A stretch of DNA of 64,000 bases from Bacillus_BD sp963765265. Its GTDB lineage: Bacteria; Bacillota; Bacilli; Bacillales; Cytobacillaceae. Made by a program: the position numbers and the translations under genes. This document shows positions 47,725 through 60,404 of the stretch, in pieces (the stretch's first letter is position 1; every line of letters begins with the position of its first letter). The stretch is from contig CAVXVN010000008.1 in NCBI GenBank assembly GCA_963765265.1, positions 415,901-479,900 on the forward strand, in the 5' to 3' direction. The notes beneath the pieces were generated by a model that saw only the letters and a program-made list of their open reading frames with translations, was not told the origin of the DNA and ran no database searches.

Positions 47725-49903
47725 ATGAAGAGAAAGTTAATTCAAAAGCGCATTTTTCTTGTATTGTTGACCTTTGTAATGATATTTACAAGCGGAATTT
47801 TCATGGATGGTACTGAAGCAGAAGTAATATCTCGAGGACCTAGAATTGAAACAAGTAGGACCAATCAATGAGAGCAATGGCTTTCCTCTTTGGTATAAAG
47901 ATTCAAATGATGTAAAATTAGAGCTTTGTTTAGATGCTAACAATCCTTATTGTGGACTTGTTACAGAAGATTTTGATCCAAATAAACCAATTTCATTCCC
48001 TAACAATTATCCTGGCGAGGCCTTTTATCAGCTCGCTGAAGCTGCAATGGAATCTGCAGATGGAAGAAGCGATGCTATTGCAGCTTTTGCTCTTGAAGCT
48101 ACCTTTAACGGAGGAGTACCACAAGTCAGACGACCAAACTGTATTTGGACGTATTCGTTTTAGAGTTGATAGTCTAGCAGCATGGTGCAAACATATACAA
48201 TTACACATCCATACGGAGTAGATGAAATCATAGCTGAACCCGAAGATAAAAAGAGACCAAATGGTCCAGGGGAAATTAGACTATGTAGAGGATATTGGAG
48301 CTGGCCAGGCTTTTGGTGGAGCACTTAAAAGTCGCATCGGTACATTTCTAAAAGCTGTTGCACCAGCACCACCTGCAGGCTACATTGGTGACCCAAATGT
48401 GGAGCAAACAGTTACTGGGGGGGTTAACGGTCAAAACTTCTTCCGAATCGAGGGACCGGGAATTGGACATGTTTATCCTGGTTTTACTTGCGGCACTAAT
48501 CCTCTGACAATTGTATTGAAACAAGCTTATTTTCTTTATCAGGGAAAATAGCCACTAATGAAGGGTTAGATATTCAACAGGCAACCTATTCTCAAACAGC
48601 TGAAGGTGGAGCGATTGATGTTTTTGTTTCCTCAGAAACTGGAGAAAACATTGAAGTTTCCGGTAATGGTATTGTGAAGACAAATTTAGCAGGTGGCAAT
48701 GGTCAATATTATGCCCATGTTCCGTATTCCGGAACTGAGCCCCCGAAAGAAATCACTTTAACAAATACTGACGATAACCCTGATACTGTAAAAACGATTA
48801 AACTTGTCGACCAAATCACTGCAAATGCTGTTTACGACACTGATAAAAAAGAATTAACAATCACTGCAACTTCAAGTGATAAAGTAGAACCGGAACCGCT
48901 GATACTGAATGTTAAAGGATTTGGAGAGATTGACGCAACGACCGGAAAATTGGTCATATCCAATTTGTCCTATATTCCACCAACACTAACCATTACTTCA
49001 CCAAAGAATGGAACTGTCACAATCCCTGTTAATATTAACAGCATCCCGGTTCAACCTGTTACAGCCTTTGCGGGCGTTGATCAAACTGCCAAACCTGGAG
49101 CATCGGTAGAATTAAACGGTTTACTTTCAACTGGTCCAATTGCTTCTTACTTCTGGGAGCCAATTACCGCTCCGGAAGGCGTCACCCTGGGGGAAATTGT
49201 CATTTCGGATGCTGATAAAGAAAAAGCCACATTTACAGCACCAGAAACTCCTGGAGAATATGTATTTAAATTAACGGTTACCGGACCAAATGTATCATCA
49301 ACTAGTACAACGACCGTAACCATTTCTGGTTCAGACCCTGGTCCAGAACCTGATCTAATAGTTAGTGTAAATGCCGGCCCTGATCAGACAGGTATAAAAC
49401 AAGGAACTGTGGTCACCCTTGATGGAAGTGGTTCTCAAAATGCAACATCCTACTCTTGGAAACAAATAAGCGGAAAATCTGTAACACTGAATAGGGCAAA
49501 TACCGCTAATCCGACGTTCACTTTCCCGAAACAACCAGAGCCAGTAGAATTTGAACTGACGGTAACTGGTCCGGATGGTAAAACTGCGTCGAAAACTGTA
49601 AAGATCTCTACTGTAAAAGATAATCTTAGCGTTTCTGTCGCAGAATTCCGAAGCCGTGATAATAACTGGAGAATCGATGGTAAATCAGATGTATTTGGAC
49701 CTGGTGTCCAGGTTACAATTTATATTGTAGATCCAGCCAATAAAACAAGTACAAAGCTGGGTACTGCTACCGTTGATAATTTAGGAGATTGGAGATTTAG
49801 AAGTTCTAATTCAACTTTGACAATTGGACAGGGTCAAACTCTTAAAATCGAATCAACCTCAGGAGGAACAATAAATAATCAGACGGTAACCATAAGACGG
49901 TAA
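47725..49903 (+). pseudogene. Secreted PKD-domain protein linked to the copper oxidases; several frameshifts in its first half
   Basis: A signal peptide (MKRKLIQKRIFLVLLTFVMI) is followed, in shifting frames, by an N-terminal domain (GPINESNGFPLWYKDSNDV, then LELCLDANNPYCG), a conserved-looking middle part (DYVEDIGAGQAFGG), and then an unbroken frame from about 48560 to the end. That frame has two PKD/Ig-like domains (AGVDQTAKPGASVELNG; NAGPDQTGIKQGTVVTLDGS) and a C-terminal beta-domain. At least five indels lie between 47840 and 48560. The reconstructed length is about 725 residues. It has no LPxTG anchor. It probably acts outside the cell with the oxidases. The alternative start is 47701. 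Confidence 0.65.
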
Positions 49904-49930
49904 CCATAAAAGCTAGATAGAATATAACTT

Positions 49931-49994
49931 AAAAAATCCCCCTAATTAGAAACGGTACTATTTACTAGAACCAATTCTATTGGGGGGATTTTTT
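49931..49994. terminator. Bidirectional terminator ending the copper-oxidase cluster
   Basis: AAAAAATCCCCC and GGGGGGATTTTTT form the base of a long hairpin between convergent genes. Confidence 0.88.
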
Positions 49995-50025
49995 CAATTC
50001 AATCAAATGCTTGGTTCACAAGCTC

Positions 50026-50451
50026 TTAATTCCCTTCTGTTACCTTATTCTCTTCCGTTTCGGTATTATTTTCAGAAGTTTGATTGCTGCTTGAGCTAAT
50101 CATTTCATAGATCTTCATATCTTTGATCCATACCTCGCTCTTTTGACCCCTTTCATCAATCCCTCTTACCACTTGGAAAGGACCAAGGTCCGGGTATTTT
50201 TCATTTATTCTTTTATTGATGTTAAAGATTTTGACGATTTTGGTATTCTGTAAGACAAAATCCTGTACTTCTTGATCAGGTTTCTCAGACTTTTTCGTAT
50301 CCTTCTCAGTTGCTTCTGCCTTTTCATCTGCTTCTACCTTTTCTGACTTTTCCGCGTTCGAAGCTTCCTTACTGTCCGTACAACCGCTTAAGACTATAAC
50401 GAAAGATAGGACTAGAAACAAAATGAAGATATTTCTTATTTTATTAATCAA
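50026..50451 (-). CDS. Small lipoprotein of unknown function
   Basis: The 141-residue protein has a lipoprotein signal with lipobox VLSGC, then a long Lys/Glu-rich linker (about 30-65) and a small folded-looking part (FVLQNTKIVKIFNINKRINE onward). The tail is Ser/Asn/Glu-rich. It is membrane-anchored outside the cell. I do not recognise the domain. GGGGGAAA precedes the start. Confidence 0.7.
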   Translation of the reverse strand: MINKIRNIFILFLVLSFVIVLSGCTDSKEASNAEKSEKVEADEKAEATEKDTKKSEKPDQEVQDFVLQNTKIVKIFNINKRINEKYPDLGPFQVVRGIDERGQKSEVWIKDMKIYEMISSSSNQTSENNTETEENKVTEGN

Positions 50452-53400
50452 AATGATTTCCCCCTAATAAAGATAAATAAGGAAAAGAAAATAGCTCCCT
50501 TCCTTATCTATTTATTTTACAAAAAACGCATCGAATATTTGGACTTTTATCCTCAATCGGATATAGCAGTCAATCCACGTTCCCTTTGAACGTTCCTATC
50601 AATCTAATAATGTTCTGGAAGAGTAACAACCAGTGGACCCACTAGTACTCCATTTTGCACGGAAAACGCAACCTTGAGAGTAATATAACCTGTGTCATCT
50701 GACCATAAGCCATCAATGATGTAATTTCCATCTGTCAAATCTATTCCAAATTGCCCCACACCATTAAGTGTAGCATCGTACCGTTCTCCCGAACCTACTA
50801 TGTCTAAGAGGCCTCCGCCTTCGAATGCCGAACCATTCTTAGTTTGAACCTGTCCCTGTACATTCCCTTGAACTGCACCTACATCAAATAGACTAAAGTC
50901 AATGGAAGGAATCCCATTCACCACTTCAAACTCTATATAAATGTCAAAATACATATCATCGGTGCTAACACCTGTAATGGCATATATTCCATCCCCCAAC
51001 CGCTGTGAGAAATTACCTTCCTCATCAGTGACAACGGTAAAGGCCAGATCATAGTTTGGTATTATTGGAGATAAAAAGTAAATAGATGCTCCTTCTACAG
51101 GTTGTCCGGCATCGACCAGCTGACCTGTAAAGTTAGGCTGCGGCAGCTGAATATTTAAATGTTCCTGAACTGCACCGTCTACAATCAAGACTCCCTCTTG
51201 CACAGAGAAAGATATTTGCAGTGGAATGATTCTATTATCAGCTTGATCCTGCGTGATTCCTGTCACCTTATACTCTCCATCAGGTAAGTTCAATGAAAAC
51301 CTTACCATTTTCATCGATAACCCAATAATGACTATAGGTTTCTTCATCATTTACATCGAAAATCCCAATTTGACCACCGCTTATCGCTGCTCCATTTTCA
51401 TCAGTTATTACCCCTGTCACTATTGGCGAAGGGAGGGTAATAATCAGCTGATCCGCAGCTGTTCCATTCACAAATAATGAACCATTCTGTATGGAAAAAT
51501 GAGTTTCAAGAATAACATCACCGATAGTTGGCGACCAGTATCCACTCACTACATAATTCCCATCCTGTAAGTCAAACGTAAATTCTCCATTCTCATTCAC
51601 ATCAAAACTGTCATAGTTCACACCATTAGGATCCTCTATGGAGATGAAACCTCCAGATTTTGGTCCATTTTCATCCTGAACCAGTCCTTGATATCCTGCT
51701 GGATCTACTTCTACTTCAATATCAATCACAAATGGATTTGGAGATGTGGTTCCATTTAAGACTTCAACTTCTGTATTGATCACGTACCAGTCATATGGAT
51801 CTTCCATTTCGTAAAGGCCCGAGATCGTATAGACACCATCCGGAACGCGAAGAACAATTTCTCCATTTTCATTTGTTTCTACAAAATAACTTAGTTTATA
51901 TCCGGAGACTATTTTAGTAATTTCTACTTCTCCAGTTAACGTCGTTCCATTTTTTAGAATCTGAACATGTAAACTTTCTGAAGGCAGTTTAACATTTAAC
52001 TCATTTACTGGATTTTGATTAACGATCATTTTTCCATTGGCAACGGAGAAGAACAAATCAACGGAAGCAATTGGATTTCCATTTGCATCGTTTACCGTTT
52101 CAATCAAATAATCTACCGTCTAGAATATCAGCTGAAAATTTACCATTCCCATCAGCTTCAATTAAGTAATAATTCCAATACTCATTGGTGTCTTGAATTG
52201 TAAATTGAGCATTGGCAAGAGCCGTGCTTCCATCCATAACCGTTCCGCTGACTATGCCGTCTCCGTCTTCCGGTTCTGCTAAATCAATGACCAATGTTAC
52301 AGGATTTTCATTGTTAGCTGCAGCGATTCGATTGATTGGATAATTCTTCACTCCATCATCGAATAGATTCGATTGTATAATCTCCATTTGGAACACGGAG
52401 AGTCAATTCCCCATTCTCATTTGTATCGACATACCATGAGTCCGTTGGGCTGGATATAAGGACAGACCCTTGAACAGGAATCCCATTATTGACGGATTTG
52501 AACTTTTAAAGATTCTGTCGGAATACTTAGATCTAGATTTTCAACTTCGTTTCCATTTACAGAGATAATTCCTTCGCTAATGGTAAAACGATCATAATCA
52601 GTATTTAACTTTTACATCATACACATAGTTAAAGGCATCGCTATAAATACTTTCAATTGAATATTCCCCATCTGGTAAATCCGCTGAAAATGAGCCTTCG
52701 GAATTTACATCGGTTATGAAGATATCTCCAATCGATTCATTATAGAAGGTTACTTTTGAATTTCCAACAACACCATTGCTGATCACTTAAACTTCCTTGA
52801 ACCGTTGTCAGTCCGCTATTCGTAACATCTATGATGAAAGGATTTGGATTTGTTGTACCATTCGTAACAGTGATCGTTTGATTTAAATAGTAAAATTTCC
52901 CTCCCTCAATAATATCCTGACACTCGATATTCTCCATCCAGCAGTCTAAATGATGCAATTCCATTTTCATCAACATCTTTACTCATATAACGGTCCGCTT
53001 TTTCGTTTGGTTGTACAATTTCGACTTCGATATTTTTAAGCGGTTCCCCAGTCATTTACTAATTGAACATTTAGGGAAAATGGCGGCAATGTGACATCTA
53101 GTAATTCCGTTTCAACCCCTGCTACTTGAAGTTTACCGTTCTCAACAGAGAACAATTTGTCCAAATAAATAGGATTATTCAATGCTCCATCTACTACAAC
53201 GAGTTCAATCTTATATTGACCATCATCCAGTTGAAGGCCAAAATCACCGTTTTCATTCGTAGAAGAGTAGAAATATTCCCCTGTATCAACGTTTTTAATT
53301 GTAATATCTACATTTGCCAATTTTACCATTTTCGTCTTTTATAGATCCTTTAACATTGAGGTCTTGCTCACCAGATAGATCAATCACTAATTCCGATTGA

Positions 53401-53599
53401 CCTTGTAATACTCCATCTACTACTGAGAAATTTAAACTTAATGGGTACCATTTTTGCTCTTCGTCTACCCAGATCCCCTCTATTTTAAAGTCTCCATCTG
53501 GTAAGGTAAGACCATAGTTCCCATTTTCATCCGTCATGTCATTAAACCATATTTCTTCACCTGTCACCGTATGGGCATTGACCCAATACCCCTGCGACT

Positions 53600-54950
53600 G
53601 GCTTACCATCTTTCACTACCGATCCATTTACATTTGACGGTTTTTCTGAAAGGTCGATATGTAATTGATTAGGATTGACTACTTCACCATCTTGTACCGT
53701 AAATGCTATGACTGAAGGATACCATTTCGATTCTGAATCTATCCAGATTCCCTCTATTTGATACTCTCCATCTGGTAAGGTCATACTAAACTTTCCGTTT
53801 TCATCTGTCTTTCCATTAAACCACTGTTCTTCACCTGTCACCGTATGGGCACTTACCCAAACATCTGAAACCGGCTGTCCATCTTTCATGACTGACCCGT
53901 TTGCATTTGGCCCTTTTTCAGTTAGATCAAAATTTAATCCTTCAGGATTGTCTGACTGCACCATCTTGTACCGTAAAGGATACGACTAATGGATACCATT
54001 TCGATTCTGATTCTACCCAGACCCCATCTATTTGATACTCTCCATCTGGTAAGTTAAGACTATACTTTCCATTTTCATCTGTCTTGCCATTAAACCATTG
54101 TTCTTCACCTGTAACCGTACGTGCATTTACCCAAGCATCTGCAACCGGCTGATCATCTTTCATGACAGACCCGTTTACATTTGGTGCTTTTTCCGTTAGG
54201 TCTAGATTTAATACTTCAGGATTGTGCTACTGCACCATCTTGTACCGTAAAGGATACAACTACTGGATACAATTTCGATTCAGAATCTACCCAGACTCCA
54301 TCTATTTGATACTCTCCATCTGGTAAGCTCAAACTAGTACTTTCCATTTCCATCCGTCTGTGCCATTAAACCATTGTTCTTCACCTGTAACCGTACTTGC
54401 ATTTACCCAAGCACCTGCAACTGGCTGACCATCTTTCATTACAGAACCATTTACATTTGGGGCTTTTTCAGAAAGGTCCAGATTTAATAGTTCAGGATTT
54501 ACTACTACACCATCTTGTACCGTAAAGGATAGATCTAATGGATACCATTTCGATTCAGAATCTACCCAGACATCATCTATTTGATACTCTCCGTCTGGTA
54601 AACTTATATGGTAGTTTCCATTTTCATCAGTCTGTGCATTATACCATTTGGTTTCACCAGTAACAGTACTTACATTGACCCATGTACCTGCAACTGGCTG
54701 ACCATCTTTCACTACAGACCCGTTTACATTTGGGGCTGGTTCCGAAAGGTCCAATTGGAGCAGATCCGGATCTACTAATACACCTTCTAGAACCGTAAAA
54801 GATAAATCTAAGGGGTACCATTTGGATTCAGACTTATCAAGCCAGATCCCATTTAATTTGTATTCTCCATCCGGAAGAGTAAAACCAAAATTTCCATTTT
54901 GATCACTCTCAGTATCATACCAGTTATCTTCTGCAGGATTATATATACTA
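53600..54950 (-). repeat. Five near-identical units of about 270 bases
   Basis: The phrase CACCATCTTGTACCGTAAA (or close variants) recurs near 53690, 53960, 54235, 54510 and 54780. The repeated product is NGSVVKDGQPVAGAWVNA, then TVTGEEQWFNGKTDENG, DGEYQIDGVWV and SKWYPLDLSFTVQDG. High identity points to recent duplication or gene conversion. Confidence 0.85.
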
Positions 54951-55094
54951 ATTGTAACTCCTGGCAGTGGATTTCCATCTTTTTCAAGATTTCCTAATAC
55001 ATTTTGACTTTCTGTTGTGTACATTTGAAGGTTCATTACTTTCAGTTGTAATATTACCTTCTTCTGCACCCGCAGGACCGGAATCTTCAACTGC

Positions 55095-55245
55095 TTGAAT
55101 ACTTTCCTCTGTTCCCGTTGGGTCAGAACCTTCAGCTGCTGGATTGCTTTCTTCTGTTCCCGTTGGGTCAGAACCTTCAGATGCTGGATTGCTTTCCTCT
55201 GTTCCCGTTAGGCTCAGAGTCCTTCAGATGTTGGATTGTTTTCCT
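55095..55245 (-). repeat. 45-base tandem repeat encoding a Ser/Glu/Pro/Gly-rich spacer
   Basis: About three copies of a unit encoding GTEESNPA(A/S)EGSDPT, near the N-terminus of the repeat protein. A one-base slip breaks the frame near its 5' end. Confidence 0.75.
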
Positions 55246-55717
55246 CTGATTACCTCGTGTCAGGCTCGGAGTCTTCAGCGGCTGGATTGCTTTCTTCTGT
55301 ACCTGCTGGTTCTGAGCTTTCAGCAGTACTACTAGTTTCTTCCGCACTTACAGGTTGAATAAAGACTGCCGCTATCATTAAAAACACCATGATGATAGAG
55401 ACAATTTTATTCAATAAGCGTTTCCTCTGTCTCACTCAAATTCCTCCCTTTTATAATATTTTTTTAGATTTGGACATTCTAAACCAGATATACATATCAT
55501 TAATAACGAACAGATAGTTTGCCTTGTTAGAATTGTCCGAATCTTAAGTATTATTATACTATTTATATAACTATTAATTAAGTCAAACATATTGATTTTT
55601 GCAAATATTTAACTTATGGAAAAATATTATTATTATTAATTACAATAAGAAAAAGTGCCAATCCCTAGACACTCTATCATTTCAACATACTGTTCATTCA
55701 GACTCCTTGTTAGAAAA

Positions 55718-57084
55718 TTACTTCACTTTTTCTAATGGATAATTCGTTTTTGCTTTTTTAACTATTACACAACATAGACCCAGGAAAAACCAAAAGTAAC
55801 GCCAATGTAGTGTATCCAGAAACATGCTATTAATTAAAATTCCTATATAAACTGCTAAAAATAAATAAATAGGGAGATTCCAAACCATACTTTTTCCGAT
55901 GGAAATACAATTTCCGTAACACATATATCAAGATGATAAAGAAAAAGGCAAATGCTATCCATCCATTTTCAGCAATAATCCTCACGAACAAGTTATGGGT
56001 TGCATAACCATACAGCAGTTCAAATTGACCAGGGCCAATCCCCAATAAATGTGTGAATCCCAACATTAACCCTGTTAATTGGAAATAAAACCGTTCAGAA
56101 TCATAACTTTGAAGTCCATTACCTGCACTATTACTAAATCTTAGATAGAGTTGATTTTGAACAGAATCCCCAAAGAATATAAAAGTAAACAATAGGGCTA
56201 AGCTGCCTAAGATTACTAGTATAGCAGTATGAGTAAAAAGCTTCCGATAAACCACTGTATAGAATAAATAGATAAATAAAGTAATGGTAACATTTAAGAT
56301 AGCTGCCCTGGACATCGATGCAAGCAATGCAAAAAATAAAAGGAACGCTAAACTAACGAATAAAAATACTTTATGGAGAAAAAGAGTATTTAAATGCTTT
56401 TTCAAGTAAGAGAACAATTGCTAAAATTAGAAATGGAGAAAAATCATTAGGGTCGATTAAAAAAGCCCTGCGCTCGAATTCCCATAAACAGAGTCCCAAT
56501 ATTCGACAACTAACCCGCTAAGTCTCAATAATAACAGCTATTGAGGAGATAAGTGCGGAAATTATATATCCCCAAATAATAGATTTAAACTCTTTCTCCG
56601 TTCTTATTAAAATAGCTATAAAATAAAAGATGACTAACATATAGAATGTATGAATAAAAAAGGATAGTCCCTTATTTATATCTGAACTTACTAGATACAG
56701 AAAGTAATGAAACCATGATGAATGCAGCAAAAGAATAATTAATAAACCGAAAATTTTGTAAATAATTAAGTTTTTTTTGTTTCATCATAAAGTACAGAGG
56801 GAAAATCAACACAAATAATAAGTCAAATGGTTTAAGCGGCAGATTCATCCAGCCAAATGTAAGAAATAATAATAACAAAAGGAACTTTTACTCCAGAAAG
56901 ATATCCCAAATAAATTAAAATAGCCAATCCTACGAGTAAACCAATTACCTTCCCCATTTGATAAGGGAGCTCTATGGGTAATAACGGAACAGAACATACT
57001 TGTAAACATACTTATTATAAGGAAGGAAAGACTAAATTGATATTTTTTCTTTTCTCCATAATCTTTCCCGCCAGTTGAATACAC
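55718..57084 (-). pseudogene. O-antigen ligase / polysaccharide polymerase (Wzy-like), multiply frameshifted
   Basis: Overlapping frames join into a membrane protein of about 450 residues with ten or more helices. The Wzy_C/O-antigen ligase motif is in TGLMLGFTHLLGIGPGQFEL, then YATHNLFVRIIAENGW, and FFALLASMSRAA marks the upstream part. Breaks lie near 57060, 56860, 56700, 56450 and 55900. It would polymerise lipid-linked repeat units at the outer face of the membrane. It is the last gene of the EPS operon. The start is uncertain. Confidence 0.7.
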
Positions 57085-57116
57085 AACAATCAGCTTATAT
57101 CTCTATTATCAATCAG

Positions 57117-57600
57117 TCATCCTGACACATGCTCAAAAGGTTGAGGTATGATTCCGTGCATGGATTCCCAGAACACCCGCCGTACAGTTATCCGGGATAT
57201 CCTTTACGATCACTGCATTTGCACCAATTTTCACATTGTTTCCAATGCGGACATTCCCAAGTATTTTTGCTCCTGCACCTATAAAACAATTATCACCAAT
57301 GATCGCTGATGTTTCTCCCTCTCCTTGAGCAATCGTTACTTGTTGATAAATAACAGCATTTTTCCCTATTTTCGCATAATGCGATACCATGATTCCATTT
57401 AATCCATGAGGTAAGTGGGGAGGAGAAGCAAAAAATGCCCCTTTTCCGAAATCTGTTCCCATTGAGGCATTATTAAAAGCATCCATTTTCTTTATGCGAA
57501 ATAAATAATATAACCTTATTAATTTAGGAACCTTTGACTTTGAATTTATAACCTCATTCCTCATTTTCCAATACTTCTCATGATTATAGTGTTGCAGCAT
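57117..57600 (-). pseudogene. Serine O-acetyltransferase-like hexapeptide acetyltransferase, frameshifted at its end
   Basis: The protein of about 160 residues has left-handed beta-helix hexapeptide repeats (IGDNCFIGAGAKILGNV, then IGNNVKIGANAVIVKDIPDN) and the SAT-like GTDFGKGAFFASPPHLPHG. The frame ends as AGVLGIHARNHTSTF; removing one base gives ARIIPQPFEHVSG with a stop at 57117, which fits the family end better. It probably acetylates a sugar of the exopolysaccharide. The N-terminal limit is uncertain. Confidence 0.7.
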
Positions 57601-57755
57601 AGGTTGAAGTTTATCACGAATATTTTGAATAAATGACTTCTAATTCCCATTCAAAAATCTTCTTTCCCTTCAAAAAATGGATGATCAAATAATTGATTTT
57701 TAATTCGTACCTATTCGCAACAGTCATGACTAAAATTCTTCATTTTTATATTTTT

Positions 57756-59230
57756 CTATTTATTAAAAGGAATTTCTCCTATTAAGAACAGTAAAATAAA
57801 ATAAAGAAGAAAATAAAGTAACCCAATGATCATATTCCAAATGGGTAATAGCGTATCAAATAAAAGCAATTTAGTGTTAACAGTTATAATGACTAAAACA
57901 AGCGTCAGCAAGACTGCTTTCATTAAAGTATACCATGGTAAAATCCATCTCGTATGCTTAAAGGTTGATAGATATATTAAAGCAGTATAAATAATAAATC
58001 CAAAAGCAGTAGAAACACTTGCACCAATAAAACCGAATCTTGGAATGAAAAGTAAATTTAAAACGAAATTAGCTGCTAGCAGCTATCATAACAGAATAAA
58101 ACATATGATTAGTTCTTTTATCAATTTGACAACATAACTGTCCATATAGTCCCAAATTCCACGCAAAAAAGCCTGTTACAAGAATAGGAATGATCATCGA
58201 ACCCTTTGCAAACTCCTCACCTAAAATGATTGTACTGATTTCATTTCGATAGATAGAAAAGTATGCACCAAATGGAAAGGCAATTAAAATAAAGATTCTT
58301 GTAAAATATGAAATTCTAGATTCTATCATTTTTTTGTCATCATTTTCTTCTGCATAATTTAATAATAATGGCTGAAAAGCAAAGAAAATAGGATTGCAGA
58401 TTAATGCTAAAGCCTGAACGGCAATCGTAAAATTTGCAGAATAAATCCCTACCTCATGAGATGTTGCAAAATAATCTAATATGTATCGATCAGTTAAATT
58501 TAATACAATGGTTCCAATATACCATCCAATTAAAGGAAAACCATAACTAAGGAAGGTATGAAAAAAGGGCATCATATCTTTTCGATATTTTCCCAGAGTA
58601 ATTAGATTCCCTAAATGCAATCTTTTCCCCATTGGGATTATGACCAACACCTGCGCAATGAGCAGCTGCCCAAATAAAAGCAACAGGATCCCTTTGAATG
58701 ATATACAACCAAATAAGGGTAAAAAGTAATTTAAGAACCGACATCAATAGATTAAAATTTCGGTATTCCCTTGTTAATAAATCAATCTGATATAGTCCAC
58801 CTAAAACTGGCAAAATAGTTAGAACCTGACGATCAGTAAATACAGCACGGCCAATAATACTCCTGATATTTAATCAGATTTTGAGGTAATAAAATATAAA
58901 TCAGAAAAGAAATAATGAAAAACCCATCGTTATATAAAACATCAATGAAAGCAGATGTTCATTAAATTCTGCGACTTTGCCTTCTTTTTTATAAATAGGT
59001 CTAAATCGTTGAATTGATAAAGTAATCCATTGTGTAAGCAAAGCAGACACAATGATGGCGGTGTTCATTACAATCGTGTATTGTCCATAAATATCTGGAG
59101 AAAAAAATCGCGTAAAGATCATTAATAATAAAATATTTACTAGTGCAGGAGCTAGAAATACCGGAATATATAATAATGTATCTTTACTAAGTCTTTTGGT
59201 GCTCAACACATGGCCATTACCAGTAGTCAT
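57756..59230 (-). pseudogene. Polysaccharide flippase (Wzx/MATE-like), multiply frameshifted
   Basis: The N-terminal frame (STKRLSKDTLLYIPVFLAPA) and the middle frame (YGFPLIGWYIGTIVLNLTDR and DYFATSHEVGIYSANFTIAV) are typical of polysaccharide-biosynthesis flippases with 12-14 helices. The C-terminal part can be read as FIPRFGFIGASVSTAFGFII down to a TAG at 57756. Frame breaks lie near 58880, 58640 and 58075. The ATG directly follows the stop of the upstream glycosyltransferase. It would flip lipid-linked repeat units to the outer face. Confidence 0.78.
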
Positions 59231-60404
59231 CTAATGTCCCCTCAAATAAGTTTCATTTCCAGTTGAAATAAGAAACTCTTGCTTTCGATTATATATTTCT
59301 TCTGTTTGCATACACATATTCTCAACGGTAAATGTAGACACTAATCGTAAAGCATCTTTTGCCAATTGATGATAAAGTGAATCGTCTTTTAATAGACAGT
59401 TTAAGCTTGTTATACATTTGCAGATCATCATTAATCGGCACAATTATATCCTTTGTGCGATTGGGATCGACTACTTCTTTTATTCCTCCAACATCCGTAC
59501 TTACAACGGGCAGTCCTCTGGATAATGCTTCAAGAAGCACAAAAGGAAGACCTTCTTTATGTGAAGTAATAATTAAGGATATTCATTTTATCCATCCAAG
59601 ACAGGATATGATCTTGATTTCCTTTCAAATGAATCATCTTACTTAACTCCTTGTTCCTCAATTTTGGATTTATAATGGTCAAATAAAGGTCCATCACCAA
59701 TTAACCAAAATTCAATATTCTCTTGATTATTCATTTTAAAAAGGTAAGCAACTCTCAGAATCATATCAATGTTCTTTTCTGAAACAAAACGACCTACAAA
59801 GCCTATAATCATTTTATTTCGATTTTGTAAGGAACGAATTTTCTTATCAAGAACATTCGTTGAAATAAAAGATTCAGCAGGAGTCCCATTATAAACAACA
59901 TGTATTTTTCTTATGATTAAGCCCATGTTCCATAGCTTTTTCATAGTCAAATTTCGAAACGGTAATAATATCAGTCGATATCAAACTGCATATTTTTTCC
60001 AATAATAAATAAATTGTTTTCTTTCGCTTAGAAAGGGTAGGGTCAGTAAATACAAAGCCATGAGCTGTAAAGATATTCTTTTTCGTATGATTTAAAAAAC
60101 CAGCGATTCTAGCAATTATTCCCGCTTTAGAGCTATGAGAATGGATGATATCGAATTTTCCATTTTTAAGAAAACGATATACTTTTAAAATAGCTTTTAA
60201 GTCCTTCCTTAGTTTAATTTTCCTTGGGATTGGAATAATGGTTACGCATATATTGGCTTTAGATAATAGATCTACAAACGGACCATTTTCACCAACAACA
60301 ACCTGTACTTCATGCCCTTTGGCTAAAAACCATTTTGCCATATAATAGACATGTTTTTGAGCCCCTCCAATATCTCCACCAGTTATGACATATAATATTT
60401 TCAT
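59231..60404 (-). pseudogene. Family 4 glycosyltransferase, multiply frameshifted
   Basis: The N-terminal domain starts MKILYVITGGDIGGAQKHVY; the donor-binding half continues in other frames as IIGFVGRFVSEKNIDMILR, then EGLPFVLLEALSRGLPVVST, with the GT4 E-x7-E motif. Breaks lie near 59930, 59640-59590 and 59430. It is about 390 residues when joined. It overlaps the previous glycosyltransferase by four bases (ATGA), so the EPS genes are translationally coupled. The sugar is unknown. Confidence 0.82.

Larger units (their letters stand above)
50604..55435 (-). pseudogene. Very large secreted repeat protein with CnaB/carboxypeptidase-regulatory-like domains; at least ten frameshifts
   Basis: A signal peptide (MRQRKRLLNKIVSIIMVFLM...PVSAEE) starts a region of about 1,600 codons in which frames alternate but the encoded pattern never stops. 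A Ser/Glu/Pro/Gly-rich low-complexity segment (about 55095-55330) comes first, followed by about 15 or more units of 80-90 residues with (T/S)DENG.(F/Y).L.LPDGEY.I.G.W. This is the pattern of prealbumin-like surface domains. Five neighbouring units are nearly identical. The C-terminus (VVTLPEHY) lacks a sorting signal. Frames change at roughly 55250, 55090, 54330, 54200, 53950, 53600, 53310, 53000, 52770, 52400, 52100 and 51320. It is probably a surface or matrix adhesin, given the EPS operon next to it. Confidence 0.75.

Noticed and set aside
53600..54950. Regularly spaced repeats that could suggest a CRISPR array
   Set aside because: Units are about 270 bases, coding, and nearly identical throughout; there are no short repeats with unique spacers and no cas genes.
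55718..57084. Several separate small membrane proteins
   Set aside because: The pieces line up end to end as one O-antigen ligase-type protein when single-base shifts are allowed.
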